In this document: positions 42,491 to 52,300 of the stretch, piece after piece
Numbering within the stretch: the stretch's first letter is position 1
Layout of the letters: every line of letters begins with the position of its first letter
Origin: CAZCTO01 sp964501725
GTDB lineage: Bacteria; Bacillota; Clostridia; Saccharofermentanales; Saccharofermentanaceae
DNA length: 64,000 nt
Reading direction: 5' to 3'
Assembly (NCBI GenBank): GCA_964501725.1
Contig: CAZCTO010000003.1
Coordinates: 91,796-155,795, forward strand
Notes under the pieces: generated by a model
The model's input: only the letters and a program-made list of their open reading frames with translations
Told to the model about the DNA's origin: nothing
The model's database searches: none
Made by a program: the position numbers and the translations under genes

Positions 42491-43504
42491 ATGTTAACGC
42501 GCAAACCGATTGAGTGTACGGCCGAGGACGGGCTCTCCCTCAAAGGAGCCTGTTGGTTCGATGATTCCTGCGCCCATTCTTCGGTGCTCCTCATCATTCA
42601 CGGAATGCTCGAGCATATTCGCCGGTATGAGAAGACGGCGGCGGATCTGGTGGCGGGCGGAGTTCGCGTGTATGCCTTTGACCTTCGCGGACACGGGCAG
42701 ACCACGCCTCTGGAAGCGGATCGCGGGTTTTTCGCGAAAAAAAACGGGATAGAACTTCTGCTTTCCGATATGGACCGGGTGCTGGCGACAGTCCGCGCTT
42801 CTATCGCAAGCGAAGGACTGAGCGGGCTTCCTTTTTGCGTGCTCGGTCACAGCATGGGCTCATTTATCACGTCCTGTTATCTCAAATCGCGCGGAACGAC
42901 CGGCTCGGACGGCGTTATCCTTTCGGGAACAACCGCCAAGCCGGGGCCCGTCGGCGTGGCAAGAACGCTCGCGCGACTTCAGTCCGCGATTATCGGGCCG
43001 AAATCGAAAGGGAAACTCCTGACAAAGATTGCTTTCGGTCCCTATAACAAGAAAATTAATCCTGTGCGTACCATTAACGACTGGTTGACCCGGGACGAGG
43101 CGATCGTTGACGCATATAATGCCGATCCGGGGTGTACATTTAAGTTCAAAGCGGCCGGGTTCGCGGACCTTTTCGGGATGCTCGGAAGGATCGGTCAGAA
43201 GAACTGGACCGAATCGGTCTCGAAGGACCTCAAAATTCTATTGATCGCGGGCCGGATGGATCCGGTCGGCGCTTACGGCAAGGGGCCGGAGATTTTGCAT
43301 GAATGGTTTCGCGCGACCGGTCACGACTGTACCCTGAAAACTTATCCCGACGGCCGTCATGAGATGCTCAACGAGCTGAATCGTGACGCGGCAATCGGCG
43401 ATATCAAGGTATTCCTTCACGCCCTTTCGGAGCGCGCAGGATTACGGGAACCCGCCATGGCCAGCGGACCGGGGGCTGACTCCGCAGCTTTCGCCAAGAA
43501 ATAG
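42491..43504 (+). CDS. Alpha/beta hydrolase, lysophospholipase-like (serine aminopeptidase S33 family)
   Basis: A 337-residue cytosolic hydrolase. The oxyanion region LIIHGMLEH, the LRGHGQT motif, nucleophile elbow GHSMGS (Ser121), acid in AGRMDPVG and histidine in DGRHEML make a complete catalytic triad. This pattern is the Hydrolase_4 group that includes monoacylglycerol lipases and lysophospholipases. Start ATG follows CCGGAGGTGG. It lies 41 bp upstream of the cellodextrin phosphorylase gene on the same strand, so the two may be cotranscribed, although a metabolic link is not evident (removal of acyl groups from oligosaccharides is one guess). Confidence 0.88.
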   Translation: MLTRKPIECTAEDGLSLKGACWFDDSCAHSSVLLIIHGMLEHIRRYEKTAADLVAGGVRVYAFDLRGHGQTTPLEADRGFFAKKNGIELLLSDMDRVLATVRASIASEGLSGLPFCVLGHSMGSFITSCYLKSRGTTGSDGVILSGTTAKPGPVGVARTLARLQSAIIGPKSKGKLLTKIAFGPYNKKINPVRTINDWLTRDEAIVDAYNADPGCTFKFKAAGFADLFGMLGRIGQKNWTESVSKDLKILLIAGRMDPVGAYGKGPEILHEWFRATGHDCTLKTYPDGRHEMLNELNRDAAIGDIKVFLHALSERAGLREPAMASGPGADSAAFAKK

Positions 43505-43545
43505 AATACACAAACGAATAAAAGATGAATAAACGGAGGATTTAT

Positions 43546-46518
43546 ATGAGTTACAGAAGCGAGAGAGCCAGAACCCCGATGACCACAGCAGAGCAAGTTT
43601 TACGCGCGAGATTTCCGGGAGTGCCCATGCCCGGAAGCGTCAGCGCTCAATTGATCGGCACCCTCGATAAGCGAATCGTCGCGGGTGTCGCGGGGCTCCC
43701 GGTACAAAGCCCGATCATCGCTGCCTTACTGCAGGACGACTGTCTTTATGATTTTTTCGAGAGTGCTTTTCGCAGTAAGGAATCGGTGCTCATCGTGATT
43801 GCGGACGACAAGGTCCGCGGTTACTGCGGAAGCGAGTCGGCGCATCAGCCGAAAGAACTGAGCGAAGATCAACAGGCGGCTGTTCGCGCCGCCGCCGAAG
43901 CGTCGGCCACCTGGGGCGGAAGACTCGATGAGAACGGTGTCTTGGTCTGTGACCCCGCCGCACCGGCGCCCGGACCGCATTATTTTACAAACCTCATGAT
44001 CGGAAACCGCCTGAATGATAAGCGCCCCTTGCAGAGTACGCCTAAGAGCGTCGTCGACCGTCTCGGCCGCGGCTCTTTTCGCTCGCACGCGGATACGCAG
44101 GTGCTTGCGACAAGGTGGGATTATCTGCCGGAGGAGAACGGTTTTCCGGCCAATCGCCAGTTCTATCTGATCGAGCACGGCAAGCAGATATTCTATTCCG
44201 GATCCGCCGTACAGCCCGGTTTAATTTCCTCGGTGTGCCGCCATGCGCAGAACCGGACGACCATCGAATATGAACTCGAGGGCGGACTGACCGTAAAGAG
44301 AACCATTTTCCTGTTGCCGCAGAAGGCCGGGCTGCCGCTGGCTGCCGAAGCGCAGATGATTGAAATCGGGAACAAGGGAAATAAGGATCGGGATCTGCGA
44401 CTGGTTTGCACCGGCATGTTCGGGACCTCGGAGATTCACGCACTGCGGGAGGACATCATTTTCACGACCGTGGTTTCTCAGTCCGAAGTCTTCTATGGGG
44501 ACGAGGGCGAGATCCGCGCGATTTCCTTTAATCCGAATCCGAAATGGACCAAGGGCAACATCCGCTACTCAACACTGATGGTTCACGACGGAGACAAGAC
44601 GGTTTTCCCGGATCGTTTCTGCTCCAGGTACAGCGAATTTGTCGGTTCCGGCACGCTTGAGCATCCGGAGCATCCGGACCATCTGGCCTGCCGTCACTCG
44701 CGAAAAGGGCCGGGTTTCTTCGCGCTTTCCGCGCCGCTTCTTGTCCCTGCCGGAGACACGGTTCGCGCCGATCATTTTGTGTGCCTTTCGACCGATGCCG
44801 TCAATCCGGACTTCGTCGAGAATGATACCGTACAGGAAGAGCTCTCGGCGCTGATCGCGCAGTACAGCCATAAGGCGGCGCTGCCGGAAACGCTTCGCGA
44901 AGTGGAGGCTTTTGCCGAAAAATACGCGTCCTATCTGCAAATAAAGAGCGGCGACCGGAACTTTGAATCCTATGTCAACCGGAACCTGCCGTTTCAGGTC
45001 TTCTATCAGACCTTCGTCTCGCGCTCGTTCGACTGGACCCAGAAAGGCTACCGCGAGATTGGTTTTCGCGAGATACAGGACATTTTCGCGTCGATGTATT
45101 ATTTTGCCGGAATGGGCAGAACGGATTTCGTCCGCGATTTGTTGCGTGAGTGGGCGGGCAACGTCTACCGCGACGGCTATGCTAACCACAACTTCTACTG
45201 GAAGGGCAAAGAGCCCGGCTGGTGGTCGGATGATTCCCTGTGGCTGCTTCAAGCCGTTGATCGATACTTGCGCCTGACCGGCGATTATGCGTTCCTTTCG
45301 GAAATCCTGCCGGTCGCAGGCGAGGAAGGCCCGGGTCGGGCGCTGTCAGAGACACTTCGCGCCATTATTACGTATTCCGGCAAGATCTCCGTCGGCGGGC
45401 ACGGACTGCCTCTCAATGACCGTACCGACTGGAACGACTGCCTGCGCGTTGACCCGGATTGCGTCAGCGGCCCGGACAAAATGGAACTCTATGCCAAGCA
45501 ACTCAAGGCTTCCGGCAAGGAATACGGTAGTGAACCGTTTGCTTCTGAATTCGCAGAGTCCGTGATGAACGGGTTCCTTCTGAAGGTCGCCGTGGATGCC
45601 GCCGTCCCGATGTTCGAAAAACTGGGTGACGCCGCGTACACCGCCGAGCTCAAAGCAACTTCGGACACACTTAAAGAAGCGCTCGTCGGGCATGCCTGGA
45701 AAAACGACTATTTTGCGCGACTTCTGTTCAACCGGAAAGACCGGCCAAACCTTTCCTATCTCGGCGCCAAGGGCGACGGGCTTCAAATTGAAGAGGGCGC
45801 GGAGGGTGCCTATTTCCTCAATTCGTTCAGCTGGTCCGTCCTCTCGAACTGTGCCGACGAAAACCAGATTTCGATTATGCTCGACACACTCGACCGCAAT
45901 CTCCGGACGCCGTTCGGTTTCCGGCTCTGCACCGGTGTCGATTATCCGCAGATTGCGCCGAAGATCGATGTCGCGCTCTACTTTGCCGGCGACCGCGAAA
46001 ACGGTGCCGTGTTTAAACACGCGAATATGATGGCAGCCGCCGCGATGCTTCAGGCTGCCAAGACCGTAACCTCCGCGGAGCTTGCGGAGCGCCTCACCCG
46101 TACGGCATATTGGGTTATCGATTGCATATTGCCGTACCGGACGCTTCTGTCTCCCTTCGAGACGTGCGGCAACCCGCGATTCTGCACACAGTACAACAAC
46201 TCCGAGACGGGCGAAAACATCGGGCCGACACTTTCGGGAACGTCAACATGGCTTCTCCTTTGCCTGTTTGCCGGTTTGGGAATTGATTTTTCGAGCGAAT
46301 ATCTGCGTCTGGATCCGATTCTTCGTCCGGAGGATAACGGATGCGAGTATACTGTGAATACAGGGAAAGCTTCGTATCATGTCATCGTCCGTAAGCCCGG
46401 CGGATTCCGCAGAAGCAAGGAACAAGTGACGATGCTCTGCGACGGGGTCGCTGTGACGGGAACAAAGGTGCCGATTTTTTCGGACGGGAAAACGCACGAA
46501 GTCGAGATTCAAATGTAA
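43546..46518 (+). CDS. Cellodextrin phosphorylase (GH94)
   Basis: A 990-residue GH94 enzyme that phosphorolyses cellodextrins to glucose 1-phosphate and a shortened chain. It matches the long CDP type: SVVDRLGRGSFRSHADTQVL, ENGFPANRQFYL, RKGPGFFAL, FDWTQKGYREIGFREIQD and the catalytic DWND (Asp628 to Asp631), which is intact here, unlike in the neighbouring cellobiose phosphorylase. ATG 43546 is preferred because GGAGG lies six bases upstream; ATG 43525 has none. The enzyme works on imported cellodextrins, but no cellodextrin transporter is in this window. Confidence 0.95.
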   Translation: MSYRSERARTPMTTAEQVLRARFPGVPMPGSVSAQLIGTLDKRIVAGVAGLPVQSPIIAALLQDDCLYDFFESAFRSKESVLIVIADDKVRGYCGSESAHQPKELSEDQQAAVRAAAEASATWGGRLDENGVLVCDPAAPAPGPHYFTNLMIGNRLNDKRPLQSTPKSVVDRLGRGSFRSHADTQVLATRWDYLPEENGFPANRQFYLIEHGKQIFYSGSAVQPGLISSVCRHAQNRTTIEYELEGGLTVKRTIFLLPQKAGLPLAAEAQMIEIGNKGNKDRDLRLVCTGMFGTSEIHALREDIIFTTVVSQSEVFYGDEGEIRAISFNPNPKWTKGNIRYSTLMVHDGDKTVFPDRFCSRYSEFVGSGTLEHPEHPDHLACRHSRKGPGFFALSAPLLVPAGDTVRADHFVCLSTDAVNPDFVENDTVQEELSALIAQYSHKAALPETLREVEAFAEKYASYLQIKSGDRNFESYVNRNLPFQVFYQTFVSRSFDWTQKGYREIGFREIQDIFASMYYFAGMGRTDFVRDLLREWAGNVYRDGYANHNFYWKGKEPGWWSDDSLWLLQAVDRYLRLTGDYAFLSEILPVAGEEGPGRALSETLRAIITYSGKISVGGHGLPLNDRTDWNDCLRVDPDCVSGPDKMELYAKQLKASGKEYGSEPFASEFAESVMNGFLLKVAVDAAVPMFEKLGDAAYTAELKATSDTLKEALVGHAWKNDYFARLLFNRKDRPNLSYLGAKGDGLQIEEGAEGAYFLNSFSWSVLSNCADENQISIMLDTLDRNLRTPFGFRLCTGVDYPQIAPKIDVALYFAGDRENGAVFKHANMMAAAAMLQAAKTVTSAELAERLTRTAYWVIDCILPYRTLLSPFETCGNPRFCTQYNNSETGENIGPTLSGTSTWLLLCLFAGLGIDFSSEYLRLDPILRPEDNGCEYTVNTGKASYHVIVRKPGGFRRSKEQVTMLCDGVAVTGTKVPIFSDGKTHEVEIQM

Positions 46519-46564
46519 AATAAGAACCGAGTATATATCAAACCCGGACAGGAGGCTTACCTAA

Positions 46565-47485
46565 ATGGCCTACAACAGTGTATTTTTATCGGAAATTGTG
46601 AAGGACTTTGAACTCGAGGAGATTTATTCCCCGGGCAATCTGGATCAGATTCGCATCAGTGTTGCTGACGTAACACGGCCCGGGCTCCAACTCGCCGGTT
46701 ATTACGATCATTTTGGCCCGGATCGGATTCAGGTGATCGGGAACATGGAGCACGCTTTCCTCGAAAAGCTTTCTCCGGAAGCCAGAAGGAAGCGCATCTC
46801 CGCACTATTCGAGAAAAAGATTCCGTGCCTGATCGTCACGCGCGGCCACGAGGTCCACAAAGAGCTTATCCTTTGCGCCAAACGTGCGAAAATTCCCGTT
46901 TTCCGAACCCATCAGGCCACCAGTGAATTTATGAGCTCGCTGGTGAAGCACTTGAATGTCGAGCTGGCTCCGCGTGTGTCCATGCACGGCGTGTTGGTTG
47001 AGGTGAACGGCGAGGGCATTTTGATTCTCGGGGAGAGCGGCGTCGGCAAGTCGGAAACCGCACTCGAGATCGTTAAGAGAGGACATCGCCTGATCGCTGA
47101 TGATCAGGTTGAAATCCGCCGTGTATCGGAGACCACCCTTCTCGGACGGGCGCCGGACATTATCCGCCACTTGATCGAAATTCGCGGCATCGGCATTCTG
47201 GACGTGAAAGAACTGTTCGGTGTCTCCTCCGTTAAGGATCAGGAAGGCATAGATTTTGTCATTAACCTTGAATTATGGGATGAGAAGAAGACATACGACC
47301 GGTTGGGGATTGTTGACGAAACCACAGAAATCCTGGGACTTCAGGTTCCGTCCATTACAATCCCTGTAGGACCGGGACGAAATCTTGCCATTATTGTCGA
47401 GGCGGCGGCAATCAATTACCGGGTCAAGAAGATGGGCTACAACGCAGCAAAAGATCTCGTTTCAAGAGTTTTCCCCGGACCTTGA
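46565..47485 (+). CDS. hprK: HPr kinase/phosphorylase
   Basis: A 306-residue bifunctional enzyme that phosphorylates Ser46 of HPr (or Crh), the trigger for CcpA-mediated catabolite control. The P-loop GESGVGKS and the signature IEIRGIGILDVKELFG with the C-terminal active loop are intact. The N-terminal ~130 residues form the HPrK_N domain. ATG follows AGGAGGC. It heads hprK-murB-rapZ-whiA, a conserved Firmicute order. Its presence fits the LacI/cre-like operator upstream of the phosphorylase gene. Confidence 0.97.
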   Translation: MAYNSVFLSEIVKDFELEEIYSPGNLDQIRISVADVTRPGLQLAGYYDHFGPDRIQVIGNMEHAFLEKLSPEARRKRISALFEKKIPCLIVTRGHEVHKELILCAKRAKIPVFRTHQATSEFMSSLVKHLNVELAPRVSMHGVLVEVNGEGILILGESGVGKSETALEIVKRGHRLIADDQVEIRRVSETTLLGRAPDIIRHLIEIRGIGILDVKELFGVSSVKDQEGIDFVINLELWDEKKTYDRLGIVDETTEILGLQVPSITIPVGPGRNLAIIVEAAAINYRVKKMGYNAAKDLVSRVFPGP

Positions 47486-47508
47486 TCGGATGGATGGAGC
47501 AGTTAGTA

Positions 47509-48468
47509 ATGACAGAAACAGACATTGAGCATTTTTTTGAAATCCTTAACGAGCGTGGATTTGACCGGTGCAAAAACTGCATAAGGCGCGATGAGAACAT
47601 GGCTTGCCGTACGTCTATGCGCGTCGGCGGCTTCGCGCGACTTTTTGCTGAGCCGAAGAATCCGGACGAGTTGGAGATGCTTATTTCCGCGGCAAAAGAA
47701 ATGAATATCCCGGTTGAGCTGATCGGTAACGGGACGAACGTCGTCATTTCCGATCAGGGAGTAGACGGCCTGGTCATTCATCTTAGTGATGGATTTTCGA
47801 CGGTTAACATGCAGGACGATCCGCAAGCCCCGGATTTTTGTTTTTTAATTGCGCAAGCAGGCGCTTCTTTGTCCGGAGCTGCAATGAGGGCCGCGCGAGC
47901 CGGCCTTACGGGCATGGAATTCGCTGCCGGCATACCGGGCAGCATCGGCGGAGCCGTCTATATGAACGCCGGAGCATACTGCAGAGAAATGAAGGATATC
48001 ATTCACACTGTGGATTGCCTTGATGAGCACGGCAGACGGACGCTTTTCGAGTGCGAAGAGCTTGATTTCGGATATCGCGAAAGTCGTTTTATGAAAAAGG
48101 GCGGCATTGTTCTTTCTGCTACATTTCGTCTCAGGAAAGATAATTCTGAGACGATTCTTCAGCAAATTGCCGAAATGAACGGCAAGCGTGCCGCATGTCA
48201 GCCCTTGAATATGCCCAGCGCGGGCAGTGTTTTCAAGCGTCCTTCCGGCCACTTTGCCGGAGCATTGATTGAGAATGCGGGGCTCAAGGGTTTTGCGATC
48301 GGCGGTGCGGAAGTGTCCGTTAAACATGCGGGCTTCATCGTGAATACCGGAAAAGCAACCGCCGGCGATGTATATGCCCTGGTACGTCATGTGATCCGCA
48401 CAGTCAAAGAGCAATCAGGCGTTGAGCTTGAGCCGGAGATACGGTTTATCGGAAAAGGATTCGAATAG
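47509..48468 (+). CDS. murB: UDP-N-acetylenolpyruvoylglucosamine reductase
   Basis: About 319 residues of the FAD-dependent MurB that makes UDP-MurNAc for peptidoglycan. Seen: TSMRVGGFA and NGTNVVIS of the FAD-binding part, AGIPGSIGGAVYMNAGAY, and the substrate/catalytic block PSAGSVFKRP with the serine. The Tyr-loop of type I enzymes is absent, as in type II MurB of Gram-positives. ATG 47509 is chosen with GGAG about nine bases upstream; the frame overlaps the hprK stop. It is tightly packed in the hprK operon. Confidence 0.95.
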   Translation: MTETDIEHFFEILNERGFDRCKNCIRRDENMACRTSMRVGGFARLFAEPKNPDELEMLISAAKEMNIPVELIGNGTNVVISDQGVDGLVIHLSDGFSTVNMQDDPQAPDFCFLIAQAGASLSGAAMRAARAGLTGMEFAAGIPGSIGGAVYMNAGAYCREMKDIIHTVDCLDEHGRRTLFECEELDFGYRESRFMKKGGIVLSATFRLRKDNSETILQQIAEMNGKRAACQPLNMPSAGSVFKRPSGHFAGALIENAGLKGFAIGGAEVSVKHAGFIVNTGKATAGDVYALVRHVIRTVKEQSGVELEPEIRFIGKGFE

Positions 48469-48485
48469 GACCAAAGGAGCGCGAC

Positions 48486-49403
48486 ATGGATATTATTATT
48501 TTGACCGGGATGTCCGGTGCCGGGAAAAGTCTTGCCGGAAATTTCCTTGAAGATCAGGGTTATTTTTGCATTGATAATCTTCCCCCGGTTATTCTTCCGG
48601 AATTGGTTCGTACCTTTACAAAGGGGCAAGGCGGCGAAGGATACGGCATATCAAAAATGGCATTTGTCGTGGATATCCGCAGCAATGAATTGCTTCCCGG
48701 ATTTGACGCCGCCATTGAAGAAATCGAAGCGAGCGGATGCCCGTACCGGATCATATTTCTCGAGGCAGCCGATCAGGTTCTTGTCAATCGTTATCGTGAA
48801 ACGAGGCGAAGACATCCCCTTTCGGGAGATATCGGGCTTTCAGCGGCAATATCACTGGAGCGCGAAATGATGCAAGGGATCCGGGAACGGGCAACACACG
48901 TTATCGACACATCCATGATGGCTGTTGCCGCGCTTCGCGAAGAGTTATTCCGTATTATTTCGAGCGACGCGGATGATCAGAGAATTTCCATCTTAATTGA
49001 GTCATTCGGATTTCGATACGGAATTCCGGTTGACTGCGATAATATCTATGATGTCCGGTTTCTTCCCAACCCTTTCTATGAGCAGGAGTTGAAACAGCAT
49101 AGCGGGAATGACCCCGAAATTAAAGAATATCTGATGAAATATCCGGAGACGACTGAGTTTATCGAAAAGCAAACCGAACTCATTTCCTATCTGCTCCCAT
49201 TTTATATTCGCGAGGGAAAGGTTCGACTGATGATCGGTATTGGTTGTACAGGGGGCAGACACCGGTCTGTTTTCATTGCTGAGGAGATCGCCGCCAAGTT
49301 GAACGCGATGGATTTTCAAACCTCTGTTTACCATCGGGATATCGGGAAAGATCCGCGATTTGCCGCACTTAGACCGGATTCAGAAAAGTCCCGCGAGGAA
49401 TAA
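48486..49403 (+). CDS. rapZ: RNase adapter / nucleotide-binding protein RapZ
   Basis: A 305-residue protein with a P-loop GMSGAGKS at residues 8-15, a Walker B-like VVDIRSNE and the C-terminal IGIGCTGGRHRSV motif that defines the RapZ/YvcJ family. In Gram-negatives RapZ directs glmZ RNA decay; in Bacillus the YvcJ role is less clear but links to UDP-GlcNAc and competence. It lies between murB and whiA; the yvcK gene usually found at this point is missing. ATG follows AAAGGAG. Confidence 0.95.
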   Translation: MDIIILTGMSGAGKSLAGNFLEDQGYFCIDNLPPVILPELVRTFTKGQGGEGYGISKMAFVVDIRSNELLPGFDAAIEEIEASGCPYRIIFLEAADQVLVNRYRETRRRHPLSGDIGLSAAISLEREMMQGIRERATHVIDTSMMAVAALREELFRIISSDADDQRISILIESFGFRYGIPVDCDNIYDVRFLPNPFYEQELKQHSGNDPEIKEYLMKYPETTEFIEKQTELISYLLPFYIREGKVRLMIGIGCTGGRHRSVFIAEEIAAKLNAMDFQTSVYHRDIGKDPRFAALRPDSEKSREE

Positions 49404-50309
49404 GTGAAGATGGTAAGAGGCGCATTTTCCGAGAGCATCAGACTGGATTTGAGTAAGGTTGCCGATCGAAACAAAGAGAGTATTCGCGCCGAAACGGCAG
49501 CGGCGATTCTGTGTGCCGGCACCGGAAAGAAACCCTGCCGGGGCAAGGTGGATATCGTCTCAACCTCGTCGACGATTTTTGCGGAGAGATTAAAGAGCCT
49601 TTTACAACAGTTGGATATATCGGCAGAACTGATTCATGTGCAAGAGACTTCGGGAAAGCAGACGGTTACGATTTCCGAGAAGGATGACCTGTTCATCAGC
49701 AATATGATTCTGCCGTATCTGGACGAAGAGAGCGTTGACCCAATCGCATCAACAGTACATTTGAGACGTGCCGCTTTGCGTGGTGCCTTTCTTTCAGCCG
49801 GAACGGCAAGCGAACCGGAAAGAGCCTATCAAGTGGAGATGCATGTCAAATCCGCAGCCTTTGCACGAATTCTTACTTTATTCTTACACGCCGAAAATAT
49901 CGAGCCGAACTTACTTGTAAGAAGCAGCAGAACGGTTCTCTATTTCAAGGAGGGAAGTCAGATCGCGGATTTTCTGGCGATGATCGGAGCTTACAGAAGC
50001 CTGCTTTTTTTCGAAAACGTTCGTGCCAACAAAGAAATCAGAAATCAGGTAAATCGTGCCGTGAACTGCGATACGGCCAATGCGAAAAGATTGGCAGATG
50101 CAGGCGTTCGTCGCGGAGAGCTAATCAAGGCATTGCTTCGAAGCAGTGCAGCCGGCCGCATTCCCAAGGAACTGAAAGCCGCGGCGGACGTCCTTATCGA
50201 AAATCCGGGATTATCACTGAAAGATCTCGGTGAAATGATGGATCCCCCGATTGGAAAGTCAGGAATGTATCACCGAATGCAAAAACTGGAACGTATCGCC
50301 AATGACTGA
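49404..50309 (+). CDS. whiA: Sporulation/cell-division regulator WhiA
   Basis: A 301-residue DNA-binding protein with an N-terminal LAGLIDADG-like homing-endonuclease fold (two copies around residues 20-200; AAALRGAFLSAGTA-like RRAALRGAFLSAG is visible) and a C-terminal helix-turn-helix (LSLKDLGEMMDPPIGKSGMYHR). The start is GTG 49404 or ATG 49410, both near GAGGA (49395-49399), directly after the rapZ stop. WhiA regulates cell-division genes in actinomycetes and chromosome segregation in Bacillus; its exact role here is unknown. Confidence 0.95.
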   Translation: MKMVRGAFSESIRLDLSKVADRNKESIRAETAAAILCAGTGKKPCRGKVDIVSTSSTIFAERLKSLLQQLDISAELIHVQETSGKQTVTISEKDDLFISNMILPYLDEESVDPIASTVHLRRAALRGAFLSAGTASEPERAYQVEMHVKSAAFARILTLFLHAENIEPNLLVRSSRTVLYFKEGSQIADFLAMIGAYRSLLFFENVRANKEIRNQVNRAVNCDTANAKRLADAGVRRGELIKALLRSSAAGRIPKELKAAADVLIENPGLSLKDLGEMMDPPIGKSGMYHRMQKLERIAND

Positions 50310-50376
50310 AAAAGTAGAGAAATAGGAAGGCATGTGGTAGAATTAAATGGTTGTTTTTTCTTCGGAGGATAGTTAA

Positions 50377-52272
50377 ATGAGACACACAGATTACGTACAT
50401 TATGATAATCAGTTCCACAAGCCACGCAGGAAGAAACCGGATAACGGACTTCGTATCATGGTAGCGGTTACTGTAATCTTAACTGCGACAGTAGTAATTC
50501 TTGGGATTGCTACACTTCTTCCGAAGCAAAAGACGAAGCCCGGGGAGACAAGCGTTCAGACAGATACTAACGGATCCATTGTTTCGACTACCGGCATTAT
50601 TATAGCCACTCCGACACCGACGCCGATTGCGGAGCGTGATCCTAACCAGAATCCGGTGCTGTATCCCGCATCTTCTACCGGCACTGTGGTCATCGGATCA
50701 ATCGTTTCCGGACTTTCACCGTCTGATCGGGGTTTGAAGCAGCATGCTTTAACTAACGGAAGTTCAATCGGACCGTACAAACGTGACCCGGAAATTCATT
50801 TCGGGGATCCGATCGATTATCAGCAGGTTCCCGGCATTCTTACATTTCGCGGTAATAATTTTCGCAATTGCGCGTCGTGGGGTACGGTAACCGTTACCGA
50901 GAAAAAATTGGAGCAAGTTTGGGAATTTAACGGCATCGGATCCAAGAAATCTTCATTCAGCGACGCTTCCTGGGTTTGGGGCGGTGTCGGCTGGACCGGC
51001 CAGGCACTGGCAATTCAGTGGGACTGGGATGTTCAGCAACTGATGAATTTGTATCCCGACAAGAAAGCAAAGCAAGGGCTTATGGAGATCATCGTGGTCG
51101 GCGAAGACGGATATGTGTACTTCCTTGATTTAGACGACGGCAAAAAGACACGCGATCCTCTTAAAGTAGGCCCAACCATAAAAGGAACACCTGCCGTTGA
51201 TCCGCGAGGCTATCCGCTTCTTTACGTCGGACAGGGAGATGAAAATGATCCGGCAGGACAAGCTGGATTTCGAATTTTCAGCCTGATTGACTATAAACGT
51301 CTTTATTTCCAGAACGGCAGAGATTCAAGCGCCTATCGTACCACCTGGGGCGCGTGCGACTCGTCTCCGATCGTGGATGCAAAGACGGATACGCTGATCT
51401 ATCCGATGGAAAACGGAATGATATATACGCTTAAGCTCAACACGTTTTTTGACAAATCGTCCGGACTGATATCCATTTCGCCGGAGAACGTGGTATACCG
51501 ATATCTGCTTGACGGTATCAAGGGAAGTTCAATCGGAGTGGAGAGTTCAATCGCAATATACGATCATTACGCTTACTGCTGCGACAATTCCGGAAACCTG
51601 ATTTGTGTTGACTTGAATACGATGGAAATGCTTTGGGCAAAGCAACTGGATGACGATTCAGATGTTTCACCGGTTCTCGAAGAGGTTAACGGCAGGGTAT
51701 TCCTTTATGTGGGCACCGAAGTGGACTGGCAACGAACGGATGTTCTCGATTACAGCGGAGCGGCATACACGTATAAGATTGACGCGATGACCGGTGAAGA
51801 GATCTGGTCCACGTCTCAGTCATGTTATACACACAACGGAACGAAAAGCAGCGACGATGTTAACGGCGGCATGCTCGGCACACCGATTGTCGGCAAGAAA
51901 TCAATATCGAATCTTGTTATCTTTCCGTACTGTATGACAAACGGTGTCTGGTCCGGCAATCGATTGGTCGCCTATGACAAGACCACCGGCGAACAGGTTT
52001 GGAAAGCCGATACGGTTTTCTATTCATGGGGATCTCCTGTGGATTGCTATGATGCCGAAGGTAATGCGTATATCATCTCCGGCGATGCCGGCGGCAGACT
52101 TCACATTTTCAATGCCAGTACAGGCGAGGAGCTTGATTGGATGGACACCGTGCGCAACAAGGGAACATCGAATGACCCGGGCGGCAATATGGAAGCCTCG
52201 GTCATTATCATCGATAACATGATCGTTATCGGAACCCGCGGCGGTTCGGTTTTCGGGGTTAAAATCAAATGA
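50377..52272 (+). CDS. Membrane-anchored PQQ-type beta-propeller protein
   Basis: A 631-residue protein: a short basic cytoplasmic N-terminus with a single span (IMVAVTVILTATVVILGIATLL, about residues 28-48, shown only in part: VILTATVVILGIA), a Thr/Pro-rich linker, and then repeated propeller blades of the PQQ/BamB type (DGYVYFLDLDDGK, NLICVDLNTMEMLWA, LVAYDKTTGEQVWKA, GRLHIFNASTGEELDW). Such external propellers bind partners or sugars rather than PQQ itself. It follows whiA by 67 bp with an extended -10-like TGGTAGAAT at 50335-50343. The role is unknown. Confidence 0.85.
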   Translation: MRHTDYVHYDNQFHKPRRKKPDNGLRIMVAVTVILTATVVILGIATLLPKQKTKPGETSVQTDTNGSIVSTTGIIIATPTPTPIAERDPNQNPVLYPASSTGTVVIGSIVSGLSPSDRGLKQHALTNGSSIGPYKRDPEIHFGDPIDYQQVPGILTFRGNNFRNCASWGTVTVTEKKLEQVWEFNGIGSKKSSFSDASWVWGGVGWTGQALAIQWDWDVQQLMNLYPDKKAKQGLMEIIVVGEDGYVYFLDLDDGKKTRDPLKVGPTIKGTPAVDPRGYPLLYVGQGDENDPAGQAGFRIFSLIDYKRLYFQNGRDSSAYRTTWGACDSSPIVDAKTDTLIYPMENGMIYTLKLNTFFDKSSGLISISPENVVYRYLLDGIKGSSIGVESSIAIYDHYAYCCDNSGNLICVDLNTMEMLWAKQLDDDSDVSPVLEEVNGRVFLYVGTEVDWQRTDVLDYSGAAYTYKIDAMTGEEIWSTSQSCYTHNGTKSSDDVNGGMLGTPIVGKKSISNLVIFPYCMTNGVWSGNRLVAYDKTTGEQVWKADTVFYSWGSPVDCYDAEGNAYIISGDAGGRLHIFNASTGEELDWMDTVRNKGTSNDPGGNMEASVIIIDNMIVIGTRGGSVFGVKIK

Positions 52273-52300
52273 CCGTTCCTATCGCTGCTTAGCGAGTGGG

